DNA of 64,000 nt. Source: Zhenhengia yiwuensis (GTDB lineage Bacteria > Bacillota > Clostridia > Lachnospirales > Cellulosilyticaceae). Made by a program: the position numbers and the translations under genes. Shown piece after piece: positions 53,563 to 62,699 of this stretch. Every line of letters begins with the position of its first letter. Positions within the stretch are counted from its first letter, which is position 1. The notes under the pieces were generated by a model. It searched no databases and was not told the DNA's origin. It was given only the letters and a program-made list of their open reading frames with translations. The stretch is from the NCBI RefSeq assembly GCF_014384995.1, contig NZ_JACRSY010000014.1:1-64000 (forward strand), in the 5' to 3' direction.

Positions 53563-54606
53563 CTATTGTACTTCTTCCTCTACTACAGTTTTTTTAAGGA
53601 ATCCAATCATGAGTGCTGCAACCACTACACCACTTAAAAAAGCAATCACAAATCCTATAGGATTTTCAATAACTGGAAGGATAAAAATACCACCATGCGG
53701 TGCTCTGGATGCACATCCAAAGAACATAGCAAGTCCCCCTGCTACTGCTGAACCCACCGTTACTGAAGGTAATACACGAAACGGATCTGCTGCCGCAAAG
53801 GAAATAGCTCCTTCTGTAATAAATGAAAGACCTAATATATAGTTTGTAAGTCCTGCTTCTCTATCTTTTTTAGTAAATTTATTTTTGAATAATGTAGTTG
53901 CAAGTGCAATACTTGTAGCTGGCACCATACCACCAATAATAACTGCCGCCATAGCCGCATAGTTGCCTGCATCAAAACAGATAACTGCAAACATGTAAGC
54001 CCCTTTATTTAAAGGTCCTCCCATATCTACTGCCATCATAGCTGCTAGTACGATACCAAGTAAAATCTGACTTGATGCCCCCATACCCGTTAAAGTTTCA
54101 GTAATCATAGTATTAAGCATTGTAACAGGCGGGTTAACCACAAACGTCATAACTGCACCTACTAATATAAGTCCTAATAAAGGATAAAGCAACATAGGTT
54201 TTAAGCCCTCTAAAGACTTAGGAATAAAGCAAAGCACTTTTTCAAGTAAAACCACTATGTATCCTGCTATGAAACCTGCAAGTAAAGCTCCAAGGAAGCC
54301 TGCCCCACTTTGCTGAGCCAATACTCCGCCAATAAAACCAACTACCATACCTGGTTGACCTGCTATACTTACTGCAATGTAAGCTGCAAAAACAGGTAGC
54401 ATAAATCCAAAGGTTAAATCCCCGATTTGCTTAAGAAAAGCAGATAACGGTGTATTTGAACCAAAGTTAGACGGATCTATTGCATAGTCATCAAATAAAA
54501 ATGCTAATGCAATCAGAAGTCCCCCGCCAATGACAAACGGAAGCATATGTGTGATGCCATCCATCAAATTGCGATAAATCTTTTGCCCTATTGATTCTTT
54601 TTTCAT
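53563..54606 (-). CDS. PTS fructose-type IIC permease component
   Basis: This protein of about 347 residues is the membrane channel of a fructose-family PTS enzyme II (THMLPFVIGGGLLIALAFLFDD; GFMLPVFAAYIAVSIAGQPGM; AMMAVDMGGPLNKGAYMF; FITEGAISFAAADPFRVLPS; APHGGIFILPVI). IIA and IIB domains, usually fused, are missing both here and nearby, so they must be supplied elsewhere. GAGGAG precedes ATG 54606, which I prefer over the ATG at 54621 that overlaps the ribosome binding site. The substrate may be fructose or another ketose or polyol. Confidence 0.9.
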   Translation of the reverse strand: MKKESIGQKIYRNLMDGITHMLPFVIGGGLLIALAFLFDDYAIDPSNFGSNTPLSAFLKQIGDLTFGFMLPVFAAYIAVSIAGQPGMVVGFIGGVLAQQSGAGFLGALLAGFIAGYIVVLLEKVLCFIPKSLEGLKPMLLYPLLGLILVGAVMTFVVNPPVTMLNTMITETLTGMGASSQILLGIVLAAMMAVDMGGPLNKGAYMFAVICFDAGNYAAMAAVIIGGMVPATSIALATTLFKNKFTKKDREAGLTNYILGLSFITEGAISFAAADPFRVLPSVTVGSAVAGGLAMFFGCASRAPHGGIFILPVIENPIGFVIAFLSGVVVAALMIGFLKKTVVEEEVQ

Positions 54607-54698
54607 TTTGTCTCTCCTCATTCATGCCGTCCACTTTTGTTTTCATGATGTCAGCATTCATTATTATATATACAAAAACAGCTTCAACCCGCACAGTT

Positions 54699-54738
54699 AG
54701 GGGCGAGATATTTTAAACCACTAAAATATCTCGCCCCT
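54699..54738. repeat. 17-bp inverted repeat with GGGGCGA ends
   Basis: AGGGGCGAGATATTTTA (54699-54715) is followed after six bases by its exact complement (54722-54738). No T-run follows on either strand. Its outer GGGGCGA sequence resembles the ends of small dispersed hairpin elements found in several bacterial genomes. It lies between the AI-2E permease and PTS genes. Confidence 0.6.
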
Positions 54739-54761
54739 ACTGCGATGCAGTACTGTCTTGT

Positions 54762-55928
54762 TTACTTTTTACCTATTTTGCATTTATATAAACGATCTAT
54801 ATAGACACCTATCAGTGCAGCTGTTGGTACGGAAGCTATCATTCCTATACCTCCAAAATAACTCCCTCCAATTAAAACAGCTATTAAGATCCACACTGGT
54901 AGAAGTCCTACCTTGTCCCCTACTATTTTAGGTTGAACAATATTACCATCAATTTGTTGATAAAGTAAAAGAAGTACAGCTCCTGTTATACCTAATCCAA
55001 AATTTGTAAAAGCTCCGAGTACAAACGCAAGTCCCGAACCTACAATAGGTCCTACATATGGAATAACATTTGTAAATCCCGCTGCAACTCCTATTAAAAT
55101 AGCAAATGGATGTTTAATAAGTATCATAAGTAGTACCGATACAACCCCTACAATAAAGGAATCCAGTATTGTACCCAATAAATACTTTCCAACCACATCA
55201 TCTAACGTTTTGACAAAATCAATTATATTATCTTTTACCTTTGGTGTACATACAATAGTTCCAAATTTACTAATCATAGCAAAAAGTTTTTCCTTATCTT
55301 TAAGGAAATAGAACGTTAAAATCACCGATACAACTAAATCTATTACAAAAGAACTAAAAGAAGAAATCAGCCCACCCAAACTATTAATCAGTAACTGCCC
55401 TCCATCAACAAGGAAGCCTTTAACATAATTAAAGATATTAATATTGGTTATATCCACATTTAAGGTATTTAAAACTTTTCCTATTTCTTTCATCCATATA
55501 TTAAACTGTGCTTCATACTTAGGAATAGAACGAATTAGAATTTTAATATTGTCAAACAATGGTGGGATGATAAAGTTGATAATCATTGCAATAAGTCCTA
55601 TTACAGCTAGAAAAATAAGCGTTACACTTATAAGTCTAATACTCGCTTTACGTTTTTCTCTATCTCTTTTAGGTACAAGTTTATCAAGTCCTTTATTTAT
55701 CCAATTCTCAATATATACAACAGGATAATACAGTAAATATGCAGCTACAAAAGCATTTATAACCGGAGAAATAACACCAAAGAAATTCTTAATAGCTTCC
55801 CAAATTGTCATGATTAAATTAGGTGCATTATCTACTGTCTTAAAAATGACAATCAAAATACTTCCTATGACAACCGATGTAAGCCCTACCAAAAAATACT
55901 TTTTATAAGCCTTTAACTTTTCTAGCAT
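54762..55928 (-). CDS. AI-2E family transporter, copy A
   Basis: This 388-residue protein has about eight helices arranged as in the AI-2E (YdbI/PerM) family: SPVINAFVAAYLLYYPVVY early, and the late motifs AGFTNVIPYVGPIVGSG and QQIDGNIVQPKIVGDKVGLLP. Members include the E. coli TqsA exporter of AI-2 and Na+/H+ antiporters; the substrate here is unknown. The start has AAAGGATC upstream. It follows the PfkB gene after 13 bases and is probably cotranscribed. Confidence 0.9.
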   Translation of the reverse strand: MLEKLKAYKKYFLVGLTSVVIGSILIVIFKTVDNAPNLIMTIWEAIKNFFGVISPVINAFVAAYLLYYPVVYIENWINKGLDKLVPKRDREKRKASIRLISVTLIFLAVIGLIAMIINFIIPPLFDNIKILIRSIPKYEAQFNIWMKEIGKVLNTLNVDITNINIFNYVKGFLVDGGQLLINSLGGLISSFSSFVIDLVVSVILTFYFLKDKEKLFAMISKFGTIVCTPKVKDNIIDFVKTLDDVVGKYLLGTILDSFIVGVVSVLLMILIKHPFAILIGVAAGFTNVIPYVGPIVGSGLAFVLGAFTNFGLGITGAVLLLLYQQIDGNIVQPKIVGDKVGLLPVWILIAVLIGGSYFGGIGMIASVPTAALIGVYIDRLYKCKIGKK

Positions 55929-55941
55929 CTATTGATCCTTT

Positions 55942-56895
55942 CTAATAGCTTTTTTCTACCCATACAAGCTGCTCTCTATGATGAAGTACAGCTTCCTCAC
56001 TCATTTCCGGGGCAATTGTTTCTTCATGTGCAATGGTTAAGACAGACATAGTATTAGCAAATTTAACAGTATCTTTCATACTCTTGCCATTCATATATCC
56101 ATAACCAATTCCTGCAACAAAGGCATCTCCAGCACCTGTTACATTAACAACCTTTGGATTAATTACTCTAACAGTACCTTCTTTTTCACCATCAAAATAA
56201 TAAATCCCATCACTATCAAGGCTAATAAAAACCTTTTTAAGCCCTTGTGCAATAAAGTATCTTCCTGCTTCTCTTATAGATTCTTCATTATCAAGCGGGA
56301 AGCCACATAAGATTTCTGCCTCATAACGATTTGGCTTAAATGTATGAAGATGTGGAATAAGGTGTTTTACTGTTTCCGCTTTTGCAGCAGATACAGGGTC
56401 TAAAATAATATTAGTATACTGCGCAAAATTCTTTACAATGTACTCTGCAATTTTTGGATTATCCGCATCTAAGATAACATACTCTGCATTTTTAATAAGC
56501 TCCGCTTTAGAATCTACAAATTCCTCTGTGAATAGATCCGCAATACTAATATCTACCACAGCCGAAACCATCTCACCATTATCATCTAAAATCGCGATAT
56601 AAGTTGGTGTAGATGCACCCTCTACAATTAATGAATCACTCATATCAAAATTTTGTTTATTCGCATGTTCTCTAAGGCCTTTGCCTCTTTCGTCATCACC
56701 TAGAACAGAAATAAATTTTGTATTTACACCTACTCTAGCCATATTTTCAGCAATATTTCGGCACACTCCACCATAAGACATCTTTACTGAGCCAGGATTG
56801 GAGTCGTAAGCTCTATAGTTTGAATGGGTGAATCCAAAAATATCACAAATGGACATCCCAAATACAAGTATATAAGGTTCATTTAATCGAGTCAT
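55942..56895 (-). CDS. PfkB family carbohydrate kinase (PsuK-like)
   Basis: This 317-residue protein has the PfkB fold: an N-terminal VFGMSICDIFG substrate site, YGGVCRNIAENMARVG (the GG motif for sugar binding), and a C-terminal NVTGAGDAFVAGIGYG with the catalytic base aspartate. The overall layout fits pseudouridine/ribose-type nucleoside kinases. The phosphorylated sugar is not known and no PsuG gene is nearby. It lies directly before the AI-2E permease gene. GGAAGA precedes the ATG. Confidence 0.9.
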   Translation of the reverse strand: MTRLNEPYILVFGMSICDIFGFTHSNYRAYDSNPGSVKMSYGGVCRNIAENMARVGVNTKFISVLGDDERGKGLREHANKQNFDMSDSLIVEGASTPTYIAILDDNGEMVSAVVDISIADLFTEEFVDSKAELIKNAEYVILDADNPKIAEYIVKNFAQYTNIILDPVSAAKAETVKHLIPHLHTFKPNRYEAEILCGFPLDNEESIREAGRYFIAQGLKKVFISLDSDGIYYFDGEKEGTVRVINPKVVNVTGAGDAFVAGIGYGYMNGKSMKDTVKFANTMSVLTIAHEETIAPEMSEEAVLHHREQLVWVEKSY

Positions 56896-56971
56896 TTTTT
56901 CGTCTTCCTTTTCTTTATGATTATGCTATTTTATCATACTCTTAAAGAGATTTCATTCATCTGTATAATAT

Positions 56972-57589
56972 TTAAATTTTGTAAAATTTTACAGGCTTTT
57001 CGGCAAGCTTGTAGATAATATCACCTAATAACATCCCCTCTTGTTGGCTATGCGTAATAAGAAATACCGTTGTCCTATTCTCCCTCCAATGTACCTTAAG
57101 CCTTGTTATAATGCGCAATCTAAGTTCATCATCTAATCCTTTAAAAGGCTCATCCATAAAAAGAATACTATCCCTACATACAATAGCTCGAGCTAATACC
57201 ACACGCCTTTGCATCCCACCACTTAAATCTTTAACAGAATAATTCACATAATCTATTAATTCCACAAGTTCCAATGCTTTATTAATTAGCTTATCCATTT
57301 CTTGCTTTTCTACAGATGATTTTAAAACAAAAGCAACATTGTCATATACATTCATCCATTCCACAAGACGATCTTCTTGAAATACTACAGCTATTTTTTT
57401 ATGATTAAACCCTAAAATTTGACCTGCTTCATATTTTTCTAGCCCCAGCATCATGCGAAACAAAGTAGTTTTACCACTCCCAGAACTACCAAGAATGACA
57501 TTCACCTTATTTTCTTCAAAAGCACAATTAAAGTTTCTATACAAAAATTCATCTTTATATATTTTGGAGAGATTTTTAATTTCTATCAT
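56972..57589 (-). CDS. ABC transporter ATPase (TauB/SsuB type)
   Basis: This 205-residue ATPase has Walker A GSSGSGKTT, the Q-loop VFQEDRLVEW typical of the nitrate/sulfonate/taurine family, signature LSGGMQRR, Walker B ILFMDEPFKGLD and switch ITHSQQ. At 205 residues it is shorter than the 240-260 usual, lacking the C-terminal part. It is the third gene of the transporter operon and overlaps the permease gene by four bases. Confidence 0.92.
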   Translation of the reverse strand: MIEIKNLSKIYKDEFLYRNFNCAFEENKVNVILGSSGSGKTTLFRMMLGLEKYEAGQILGFNHKKIAVVFQEDRLVEWMNVYDNVAFVLKSSVEKQEMDKLINKALELVELIDYVNYSVKDLSGGMQRRVVLARAIVCRDSILFMDEPFKGLDDELRLRIITRLKVHWRENRTTVFLITHSQQEGMLLGDIIYKLAEKPVKFYKI

Positions 57590-58344
57590 ATTTTATTCCC
57601 TCCCCTTCCTATAAGTTTTGCTACTAGCATCTCGCACAAACTACTTAGTATTACAATGATAACCACCCAAGCAAATAAAGTTTCTGTCTCCAAATAAGAC
57701 TTAGCACTCAAAAGATTATATCCCATAGAATACTTGGGTACTGCTAATACTTCTGCAGCGATGACTACCTTCCAAGACAAACCTATAATCATACCCAAGG
57801 CAGACTCTATATAAGGCCTAACTTGCGGCAGGTAAAGGTCTTTTAAAATATATCTTTGCTTTACCTTAAAGATATATGCCATTTCAAGTAGATCTTTATT
57901 CACCTCTTGAAGACCCTTTAAAATACTTGTATAAACAACAGGGTAACACATTAAAAAGCAAACAAAGATAGGGACATTATTTTTGGTAAACCATAAAAGT
58001 GCCAATATAATTACTGCCATTACAGGCGTACTTTTCAAAGTAGTTACAAAAGGTGTAAAAAGTTCCTTTATAATAGGTAAAAAATAAGCCATCAGTGCAC
58101 TCAAACTTCCTAAAACAAAAGAGATCACTACTCCCATAAAAACTCTATAAAAGGTCATACCTATATCATAATAAAAGTTTGCTTGCCCCAAAAGCTCAAA
58201 AACCTTCCCCATAGTAGCATAAAAGGAAGGCACTAAAATGTCCTTCCCTACTATGTAATGTACAACTTGCCAGGTCATAATCCAAAAGAAAATGACCCAG
58301 CATTTCGTTATTATTTTTTTATTGCAGTGTGTAGAAAGCTTCAT
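57586..58344 (-). CDS. ABC transporter permease (TauC/SsuC type)
   Basis: This 252-residue permease has five to six helices and the cytoplasmic EAA-type loop that contacts the ATPase (EMAYIFKVKQRYILKDLYLPQVRPYIESALGMIIGL). Its start overlaps the end of the binding-protein gene by 26 bases, and no ribosome binding site is clear, so translation is probably coupled; a somewhat later start is possible. It works with the ATPase and binding protein of the same operon. Confidence 0.9.
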   Translation of the reverse strand: MKLSTHCNKKIITKCWVIFFWIMTWQVVHYIVGKDILVPSFYATMGKVFELLGQANFYYDIGMTFYRVFMGVVISFVLGSLSALMAYFLPIIKELFTPFVTTLKSTPVMAVIILALLWFTKNNVPIFVCFLMCYPVVYTSILKGLQEVNKDLLEMAYIFKVKQRYILKDLYLPQVRPYIESALGMIIGLSWKVVIAAEVLAVPKYSMGYNLLSAKSYLETETLFAWVVIIVILSSLCEMLVAKLIGRGGNKI

Positions 58345-59287
58345 CTGGCAACTTGCCTCCTACAGCTTTTGGATTAGCCTGCTCTAAAATTTCATAGAAT
58401 TTATTTAAAGAATCTTTAGAAGCACTGCTATCTCTATAAACAATATTACACTTTGGAATAGCTACTTTTGCAAGAGCTGCATTGGGCACAATACCAAATT
58501 TCTCTACAAGCGCTGCTGCATCCTCTAAATTTTCATCTATAAATTTTACAGAAGCCTCATAATCTTTAAGGAAAGCTTCTATTCCTTTGGCATTATCTTT
58601 GACAACATTAGCATTTGCAATGATAATCCCCATTGGCAAATCCATTTGATTAAGGTTATTCCAAGCTTCATTAACATCGATTGCCATGCGGATATTTTCA
58701 TTCTTAGCAAGCACTGTTGTTACAAATGGCTGAGGTAATAGAGCAATAGTACCTTCTTCCGCCATAAGCTTTGAAGCAATATCAGAGTGATTACCCATAA
58801 ACTCCACTGTTACATCTTCACCAGGTACTAGGCCTGCTTCATTTAAAATGTAGTTTAATACAAATTCTGGCGTACTATCTTTACCACTTGAAAGAATTGT
58901 TTTCCCCTTTAAATCCTCTATATTTTGTACAGTTTGTCCATTTTCGACTATATACAAAACACCTAATGTATTCATACCTAAAAGTTTAATGCCACCTTCT
59001 GTCTTGTTATATAAAACAGCCCCTAAATTAGAAGGTACACATGCAATATCTAATTCACCACTCACAACCTTACCTACGATTTCATCAGGACTTTGATAAA
59101 GTGCAATATTATATTTAGGATTTTCTGCACCTTCCATCTCCTCAAGCATTTGAACCATCCCAATTCCTGTTGGCCCATTTAAAGCCGCTACTTCTAGCGG
59201 TTCTACTGGTTTAGTCGCACATCCTCCAAGTAACACAGCACTCATCAAACTTAGTACAGCAAATATTTTTTTAGCTTTTTTCATCAT
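58319..59287 (-). CDS. ABC transporter substrate-binding lipoprotein (NMT1/TauA-like)
   Basis: This 322-residue protein has a lipoprotein signal peptide (lipobox LGGC, about residues 20-23) and a two-lobe solute-binding fold (LEVAALNGPTGIGMVQML; SGELDIACVPSNLGAVLYNK; DLKGKTILSSGKDSTPEFVLNYIL). It belongs to the NMT1/TauA/SsuA group, whose members bind taurine, sulfonates, nitrate or thiamine precursors. The substrate is unknown. AAGGGGATAAG precedes the two adjacent ATG codons. It follows the fumarase genes after 25 bases. Confidence 0.9.
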   Translation of the reverse strand: MMKKAKKIFAVLSLMSAVLLGGCATKPVEPLEVAALNGPTGIGMVQMLEEMEGAENPKYNIALYQSPDEIVGKVVSGELDIACVPSNLGAVLYNKTEGGIKLLGMNTLGVLYIVENGQTVQNIEDLKGKTILSSGKDSTPEFVLNYILNEAGLVPGEDVTVEFMGNHSDIASKLMAEEGTIALLPQPFVTTVLAKNENIRMAIDVNEAWNNLNQMDLPMGIIIANANVVKDNAKGIEAFLKDYEASVKFIDENLEDAAALVEKFGIVPNAALAKVAIPKCNIVYRDSSASKDSLNKFYEILEQANPKAVGGKLPDEAFYTLQ

Positions 59288-59312
59288 CTTATCCCCTTAT
59301 CTTATGATTAAT

Positions 59313-59849
59313 TTAAGCTTCTTCTCTGATGTATAAATTATGTCCCTCGCTGTCGATTGTTACAATTGCCGGAAAATCTTTTACTTCTAATTTATAAATG
59401 GCTTCAGCACCAAATTCCTCATATGCTACACATTCCATTTGTGTTACACACTTGGATAAAAGAGCACCAGCTCCACCTATCGCGGTTAAATAAACACTTC
59501 CATAAGTTTTCATAGCTTCTATAACATTAGCATTACGAAGCCCTTTACCTATCATAACAGTTTGTCCTTGTTGCATCATCCATGGCGCATAGGCATCCAT
59601 ACGCCCACTTGTTGTAGGACCGCAACTTCCTATAACTTGTCCAGGTTTTGCAGGTGCAGGGCCTGCATAGTAAATAGCTATATGTTTTAAATCCACAGGT
59701 AAAGCTTTACCCTCTTTTGCTTCTTCTAGTAAACGTTTATGTGCTGCATCCCTTGCTGTATACATAGTTCCAGTAAGCAAAATACGCTCTCCTGCCCTTA
59801 GATTCCTAGCTTCTTGCTGAGTTATTGGTAAATGAATATGTTTCGTCAT
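59313..59849 (-). CDS. fumB: Fumarate hydratase class I, beta subunit
   Basis: This 178-residue protein is the C-terminal half of a class I [4Fe-4S] fumarase (related to TtdB). GERILLTGTMYTARDAAHKR, GPAPAKPGQVIGSCGPTTSGRMD and GAGALLSKCVTQMECVAYEEFGAEAIYKLEV are family signatures. With the alpha subunit it interconverts fumarate and malate. It follows the alpha gene after 14 bases. The two-gene form is common in Clostridia. L-tartrate dehydratase is an alternative. Confidence 0.92.
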   Translation of the reverse strand: MTKHIHLPITQQEARNLRAGERILLTGTMYTARDAAHKRLLEEAKEGKALPVDLKHIAIYYAGPAPAKPGQVIGSCGPTTSGRMDAYAPWMMQQGQTVMIGKGLRNANVIEAMKTYGSVYLTAIGGAGALLSKCVTQMECVAYEEFGAEAIYKLEVKDFPAIVTIDSEGHNLYIREEA

Positions 59850-59863
59850 CCTTTATTCCCCCC

Positions 59864-60706
59864 TTATAAACAAGCACTTATATGTCTATTTACATGGCAC
59901 CCAATATTAATCGCAAGCGGCATAGATGCAATGTGACATGGATAAGTTTCAATATGTACCGCAAGAGCTGAAATATCTCCGCCTAACCCTTGTGGTCCTA
60001 TACCTAACTCATTGATTTTTTTAAGCAATGAATGCTCTAACTCTTTCATACGTATATCTTCATTAGACGAACCTACTTCTCTTACAAGAGCCCTCTTTGC
60101 AAGCTCTGTACACTTTTCAAAGTTACCACCTATTCCAATCCCTACTACCATAGGTAGACAAGCATTAGGCCCTGCAATTTTAACGGCTTCAATTACAGCA
60201 TTTTCTACACCTTGAATCCCCTGTGACGGTGTGAGCATGTAAACTTTACTCATATTCTCACTGCCGCCCCCTTTAGGTGCAAGCGTAATCTCTAGAGAAT
60301 CTCCTTCTACTAAATCATAATGAATAACAGCAGGTGTATTATCTCCTGTATTTTTACGATAAAGAGGATTTTCTACTATAGATTTTCTAAGGTATCCATC
60401 TTTATACCCTTGCCTTACCCCTTCATTAATAGCATCTGTCAAAAGGCCACCTTCAATACGAACATCTTGTCCTAAGCTTACAAACACAACAGCTGTACCT
60501 GTATCTTGACAAATTGGAATTTGTTCATCCTTTGCAAGGTATGCATTCTCACAAATATCATTAAGAATTTCTTTCCCTAATGCATTCCCCTCTACAGTTC
60601 TACTATGTTCTAAAGCCTTTAGCATATCGTTTGGTAAGTTACAATTGGCATCTATACACATCTGTCTAACTATCTCTACAATCTGGTTTACATGTATTGT
60701 CTTCAT
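59864..60706 (-). CDS. fumA: Fumarate hydratase class I, alpha subunit
   Basis: This 280-residue protein is the N-terminal half of a class I fumarase (TtdA-like), with the cluster-binding cysteines in PICQDTGTAVVFV (near 62), ACLPMVVGIGIGGNFEKC and NIGCHVNRH. AKGGGSENMSKVYMLTPSQG is also typical. It forms a heterodimer with the beta subunit. AAGGAGG precedes the ATG. It follows the ytvI gene after ten bases. Confidence 0.93.
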   Translation of the reverse strand: MKTIHVNQIVEIVRQMCIDANCNLPNDMLKALEHSRTVEGNALGKEILNDICENAYLAKDEQIPICQDTGTAVVFVSLGQDVRIEGGLLTDAINEGVRQGYKDGYLRKSIVENPLYRKNTGDNTPAVIHYDLVEGDSLEITLAPKGGGSENMSKVYMLTPSQGIQGVENAVIEAVKIAGPNACLPMVVGIGIGGNFEKCTELAKRALVREVGSSNEDIRMKELEHSLLKKINELGIGPQGLGGDISALAVHIETYPCHIASMPLAINIGCHVNRHISACL

Positions 60707-60716
60707 GTTGTCCTCC

Positions 60717-61838
60717 TTACTTAATCTCTTCTTTATTATAAAAATCTTCTACTTTTTTGAATGGTGAAATCAGCCCAATAGCTTGAAGTGTCTTTAACAT
60801 CACCACTGTAACAGGACCTAGTATAAGTCCAATCACACCAATTAACTTAAATCCTATATACATGGACATAAGTGTTACTAAAGCATATACTCCTATCTGA
60901 CTTGAGAGCACTTTAGGTTCTAGTACCTGCCTTACAACCACAATCAGTCCATATATAGCTAATAATCCTACAGCTACAACGATATTCCCTGAAACCAAAT
61001 GAAAAATAGCCCAAGGAATAAGTACAGCTCCACTTCCAAACATAGGCAAGGCATCAAAAAGAGCAATCCCTATAGCTACAAGAAGTGCATACTGTCTTTG
61101 CAACACAAATAATCCCACAAGGCAGATAGTAAAGGTAAAACACATAAGAATAAGCTGTGTCTTTACATATCCTCCTAACGCCGCCTTAAGCCCATCCTTC
61201 ATTAGAATAGCTTTACTGACTACTTTCTCTGGAATCTGCGCTTTTACAAATTGTCCTATCATCCTATAATCTTTTGTCATAAAAAAGACTGCAATCAGCA
61301 CTACAATAACAAAAAATAATCCATTAGGTACTTTAATGACTACATTATAAGTCCCTTCCACCAGGCCAGTTAAGAAACCACCGATATTATTTAAAACTGT
61401 ATTGATTACATCATCAAGAGATTGGAATGCCTCAGGCAAAGGTAACTTATCCATAATGCCTTGGAATTGAACTTGAATATCATCTAGTACAAGCATCATT
61501 TCTAATTTATAGTTCGGAAATGCTATGGTAAAACCTACAATTTGATCCCATAGCTGCTTAACAAGGAAAGCAATCATCCCAAAAACAGCACTTAGTACTG
61601 TTACCATAGAAACCAAAGTTCCAATTCCCCGAGGAATTTTAAAGTGTTTCGATAAAAATGTTACAACTGGATTTAATAAACTTGCTAAGATCCAAGCAAT
61701 AATAAAGGGAAGAACTAGTTCAAAAATATATTTAAAGAAAAAATATACTCCAACCACTCCAAGTAAAATATAAATAGCTTTCATGAGCTTCTTACCGACT
61801 CGGTCATACCATTTTTCTATGCGCTCTAATAACAACAA
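60717..61838 (-). CDS. ytvI: AI-2E family membrane protein, YtvI type
   Basis: This 373-residue permease-like protein resembles the sporulation membrane protein YtvI of Bacillus, a branch of the AI-2E family: YFFFKYIFELVLPFIIAWILASLLNPVV, ALFDALPMFGSGAVLIPWA, and VVVRQVLEPKVLSSQIGV. About eight helices. Its role in sporulation, if any, is not defined. The start is TTG at 61838 with only a weak GGAAGCAGGTG upstream. It heads the run ytvI-fumA-fumB-ABC transporter. Confidence 0.88.
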   Translation of the reverse strand: MLLLERIEKWYDRVGKKLMKAIYILLGVVGVYFFFKYIFELVLPFIIAWILASLLNPVVTFLSKHFKIPRGIGTLVSMVTVLSAVFGMIAFLVKQLWDQIVGFTIAFPNYKLEMMLVLDDIQVQFQGIMDKLPLPEAFQSLDDVINTVLNNIGGFLTGLVEGTYNVVIKVPNGLFFVIVVLIAVFFMTKDYRMIGQFVKAQIPEKVVSKAILMKDGLKAALGGYVKTQLILMCFTFTICLVGLFVLQRQYALLVAIGIALFDALPMFGSGAVLIPWAIFHLVSGNIVVAVGLLAIYGLIVVVRQVLEPKVLSSQIGVYALVTLMSMYIGFKLIGVIGLILGPVTVVMLKTLQAIGLISPFKKVEDFYNKEEIK

Positions 61839-62384
61839 GCAACACCTGCTTCCTTATTTAAATAACACTATAACTTTATGCTATAACTTGCATCTCTCAC
61901 TGTCAAGCTACTTAGAAAAATCTAACTATTTATGAGTATAAAAAAAGAGACACCATATTGGGGAAATATGGTGCCTTAAAATAGAGTTTTGTAAGGGTTT
62001 GCTATTTACGGGATATAACTTTGTTACTTTTATGTGTAATTATATGTTTAGGGGAGTTTAGAAATGATGCAAATACGGAATCTTTACATTTATCTAATCA
62101 AGGGTTTAGGGGAATAAAAGCAACAAAAAATTACTCCCGAAGTAATATTTTATATTACTTGTCCGTTCGTTTTATATAATAACAGCCATTTTTGAACATA
62201 ATTCGACCTATTTGTAAACTAATTGTTAACGAAACCGTTTTATTGAATATTTTTCTCTATTTACCGACTTAAAAGTCTTCTTTCTGACTATATTATACAG
62301 CTTACACTTCTTGTAAGCTAGTATAATTTTTAACAAATATATTTATTTTATTTTATAAATATTCAATCACATACCGATACAAAA
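61839..62384. other. Gene-free region with several terminator-like hairpins
   Basis: No protein gene is supported. On the minus strand, CACCATATT/AATATGGTG over GGGG (61943-61966) with a T-run, and ATTACT-TCGG-GAGTAAT with a T-run (near 62140-62155), look like terminators. On the plus strand AGCTTACA/TGTAAGCT extended by ATTATAC/GTATAAT (62292-62327) is followed by four T. A 17-codon frame with AGGGGAG lies at 62064-62117 (plus). One or more small RNAs are possible. Confidence 0.35.
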
Positions 62385-62418
62385 AAGGTCTTACAGCTCA
62401 ACTGCTGTAAGACCTTAA
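62381..62418 (-). terminator. Terminator of the tRNA-Leu gene
   Basis: AAGGTCTTACAGC (62385-62397) pairs with GCTGTAAGACCTT (62404-62416); six T follow on the minus strand. Confidence 0.9.
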
Positions 62419-62421
62419 GTA

Positions 62422-62506
62422 TGCGATTGGGGGGACTCGAACCCCCAAGCCCGTTACAGGCACTAGATCCTTAGTCTAGCGCGTATGCCAATTCCGCCAC
62501 AATCGC
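62422..62506 (-). tRNA. tRNA-Leu (anticodon AAG)
   Basis: The minus strand folds with acceptor GCGATTG/CAATCGC, a long variable arm (TGCCTGTAACGGGC) typical of Leu, and an anticodon stem CTAGA/TCTAG with loop CTAAGGA, giving AAG. The T-arm is GGGGGTTCGAGTCCCCC. No encoded CCA. Confidence 0.92.
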
Positions 62507-62530
62507 GTATTCCTTTTGAAGACATGATTA

Positions 62531-62559
62531 ATTATATCTAAGAATAGGACGTTTGTCAA
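62531..62559 (-). promoter_or_regulatory. Promoter of the tRNA-Leu gene
   Basis: The minus strand reads TTGACA, 17 nt, TATAAT, a perfect consensus about 25 nt before the tRNA. Confidence 0.88.
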
Positions 62560-62699
62560 CTACTTATTTCAATTTTATTTTTAAAAATATTTATCTCTAT
62601 TTCTTATATAAAATTAAGCTTTTTTAAGGGAAATTTAATTATTATTCTTTAATTATATATGATAAAATAAAGTTAACTTGTTTTAGGAGGTTAATACCA

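Noticed and set aside
54491..54694. 67-codon minus-strand frame upstream of the PTS IIC gene, considered as a remnant IIB domain
   Set aside because: It overlaps the IIC start in another frame and shows no IIB cysteine motif.
62064..62117. A 17-codon plus-strand frame with AGGGGAG upstream as a gene
   Set aside because: Too short to support alone; mentioned only as a possibility within the gene-free region.
62205..62220. Spo0A-box-like GGTCGAA on the minus strand
   Set aside because: Only a partial match to TGTCGAA and no gene immediately downstream.
62440..62480. Reading tRNA-Leu as anticodon TAA
   Set aside because: With a five-pair CTAGA/TCTAG stem the seven-base loop is CTAAGGA, which places AAG at positions 34-36.
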